A stretch of 64,000 bases of DNA from Clostridium sp. OS1-26. GTDB taxonomy: Bacteria; Bacillota; Clostridia; Clostridiales; Clostridiaceae. The notes below the pieces were generated by a model. The model worked only from the letters and a program-made list of their open reading frames with translations, made no database searches and was not told the origin of the DNA. Below, in pieces: positions 63,892 through 64,000 of the stretch. The stretch is from the NCBI RefSeq assembly GCF_030915445.1, contig NZ_CP133264.1, forward strand, positions 3,038,001 through 3,102,000. Direction: 5' to 3'. Position numbers and translations under genes: made by a program. How positions within the stretch are numbered: the stretch's first letter is position 1; the number at the start of each line of letters is the position of its first letter.

Positions 63892-64000
63892 ATGTTTCCT
63901 GCTTGGAGCAAAGGTCAAATTGAATTCAAGAACTGGTCAAGTGATAGTCAACAAACAATTGTAAGAGGTTCAAAACATTATATACATTTATATTCTCTAG
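63892..64000 (+). CDS. Partial hydrolase-like fragment at the right edge
   Basis: The frame from ATG 63892 is open to the window end and reads WSKGQIEFKNWSSDSQQTIVRGSKHYIHLYS. The GSKHYIHLYS portion resembles the C-terminal histidine region of the alpha/beta hydrolase at 53615 (PGRHSIYLYS). There is no N-terminal half, so it is probably a remnant or a recombined tail. Confidence 0.35.
   Translation, partial: MFPAWSKGQIEFKNWSSDSQQTIVRGSKHYIHLYSL

Overview
The window reads as a chromosomal segment of a low-GC Gram-positive anaerobe, most likely Clostridium sensu stricto. The basis is the AT-rich sequence, strong AGGAGG ribosome binding sites, frequent TTG/GTG starts, A/T-rich terminators, and gene families typical of clostridia (2-hydroxyacyl-CoA dehydratase activase, YibE/F pair, oleate hydratase, BlaI/BlaR1 control of penicillin-binding proteins). 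I cannot name the species. No rRNA, tRNA, CRISPR array or intact insertion sequence was recognised.

Layout. 0-3.4 kb: an unrecognised protein that runs off the left edge and appears split by a -1 frameshift at a slippery A-run, then a decayed zone with fragments of at least two former genes and two related stem-loops. 3.4-10.3 kb: a type I restriction-modification locus (hsdM, hsdS, hsdR) with an Rpn-family nuclease gene between hsdS and hsdR. The Rpn gene has an internal start with its own ribosome binding site and a frameshift near its end. 10.5-12.5 kb: a PD-(D/E)XK-like ORF, a PNPOx-fold protein and a divergent WYL regulator. 12.7-20.2 kb: a beta-lactam response module in which two penicillin-binding proteins, one with a MecA-type N-terminal domain, each lie behind a pair of BlaI/MecI-type operator boxes, followed by blaI and blaR1. 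No beta-lactamase is present. 20.2-24.8 kb: a structured non-coding block, a GntR regulator behind an 8-bp tandem-repeat operator, an Fe-S protein, a secreted NlpC/P60 hydrolase, another non-coding block and a DUF1963 protein.

24.8-28.5 kb: an island with an aldehyde dehydrogenase and its MerR regulator, which share one palindrome, plus a c-di-GMP-I riboswitch in front of a truncated conjugative-element gene. Arrays of A-tract repeats, many exactly 20 bp apart, lie on both sides. 27.8-34.2 kb: a DeoR regulator divergent from a complete 2-aminoethylphosphonate uptake and degradation operon (ATPase, fused permease, binding lipoprotein, PhnW, PhnX). 34.4-37.5 kb: a less AT-rich TetR-RsgA-methyltransferase cassette flanked by two short look-alike coding tails. 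37.7-43.5 kb: a radical SAM protein, a MerR regulator, an aldo/keto reductase and flavoprotein debris linked by four similar 19-bp-spacer promoters, then a frameshifted WYL regulator, VOC and RidA proteins, and a collapsed PEP-mutase-like pseudogene.

43.5-64 kb is mostly ordinary chromosome: Ada, a MerR/GyrI regulator, TrmO, a TetR regulator divergent from a 1434-aa dehydratase activase, a YibE/F pair, an alpha/beta hydrolase next to a two-component system, oleate hydratase divergent from a Crp/Fnr regulator, a DUF4386 membrane protein with a perfect FNR-type box upstream, a methyltransferase, an Lrp regulator, an MBL-fold hydrolase, a small membrane-anchored protein and a hydrolase fragment at the right edge. 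Several genes appear broken by single-base changes in homopolymers, which may be real decay, slippage-controlled genes or sequencing error.
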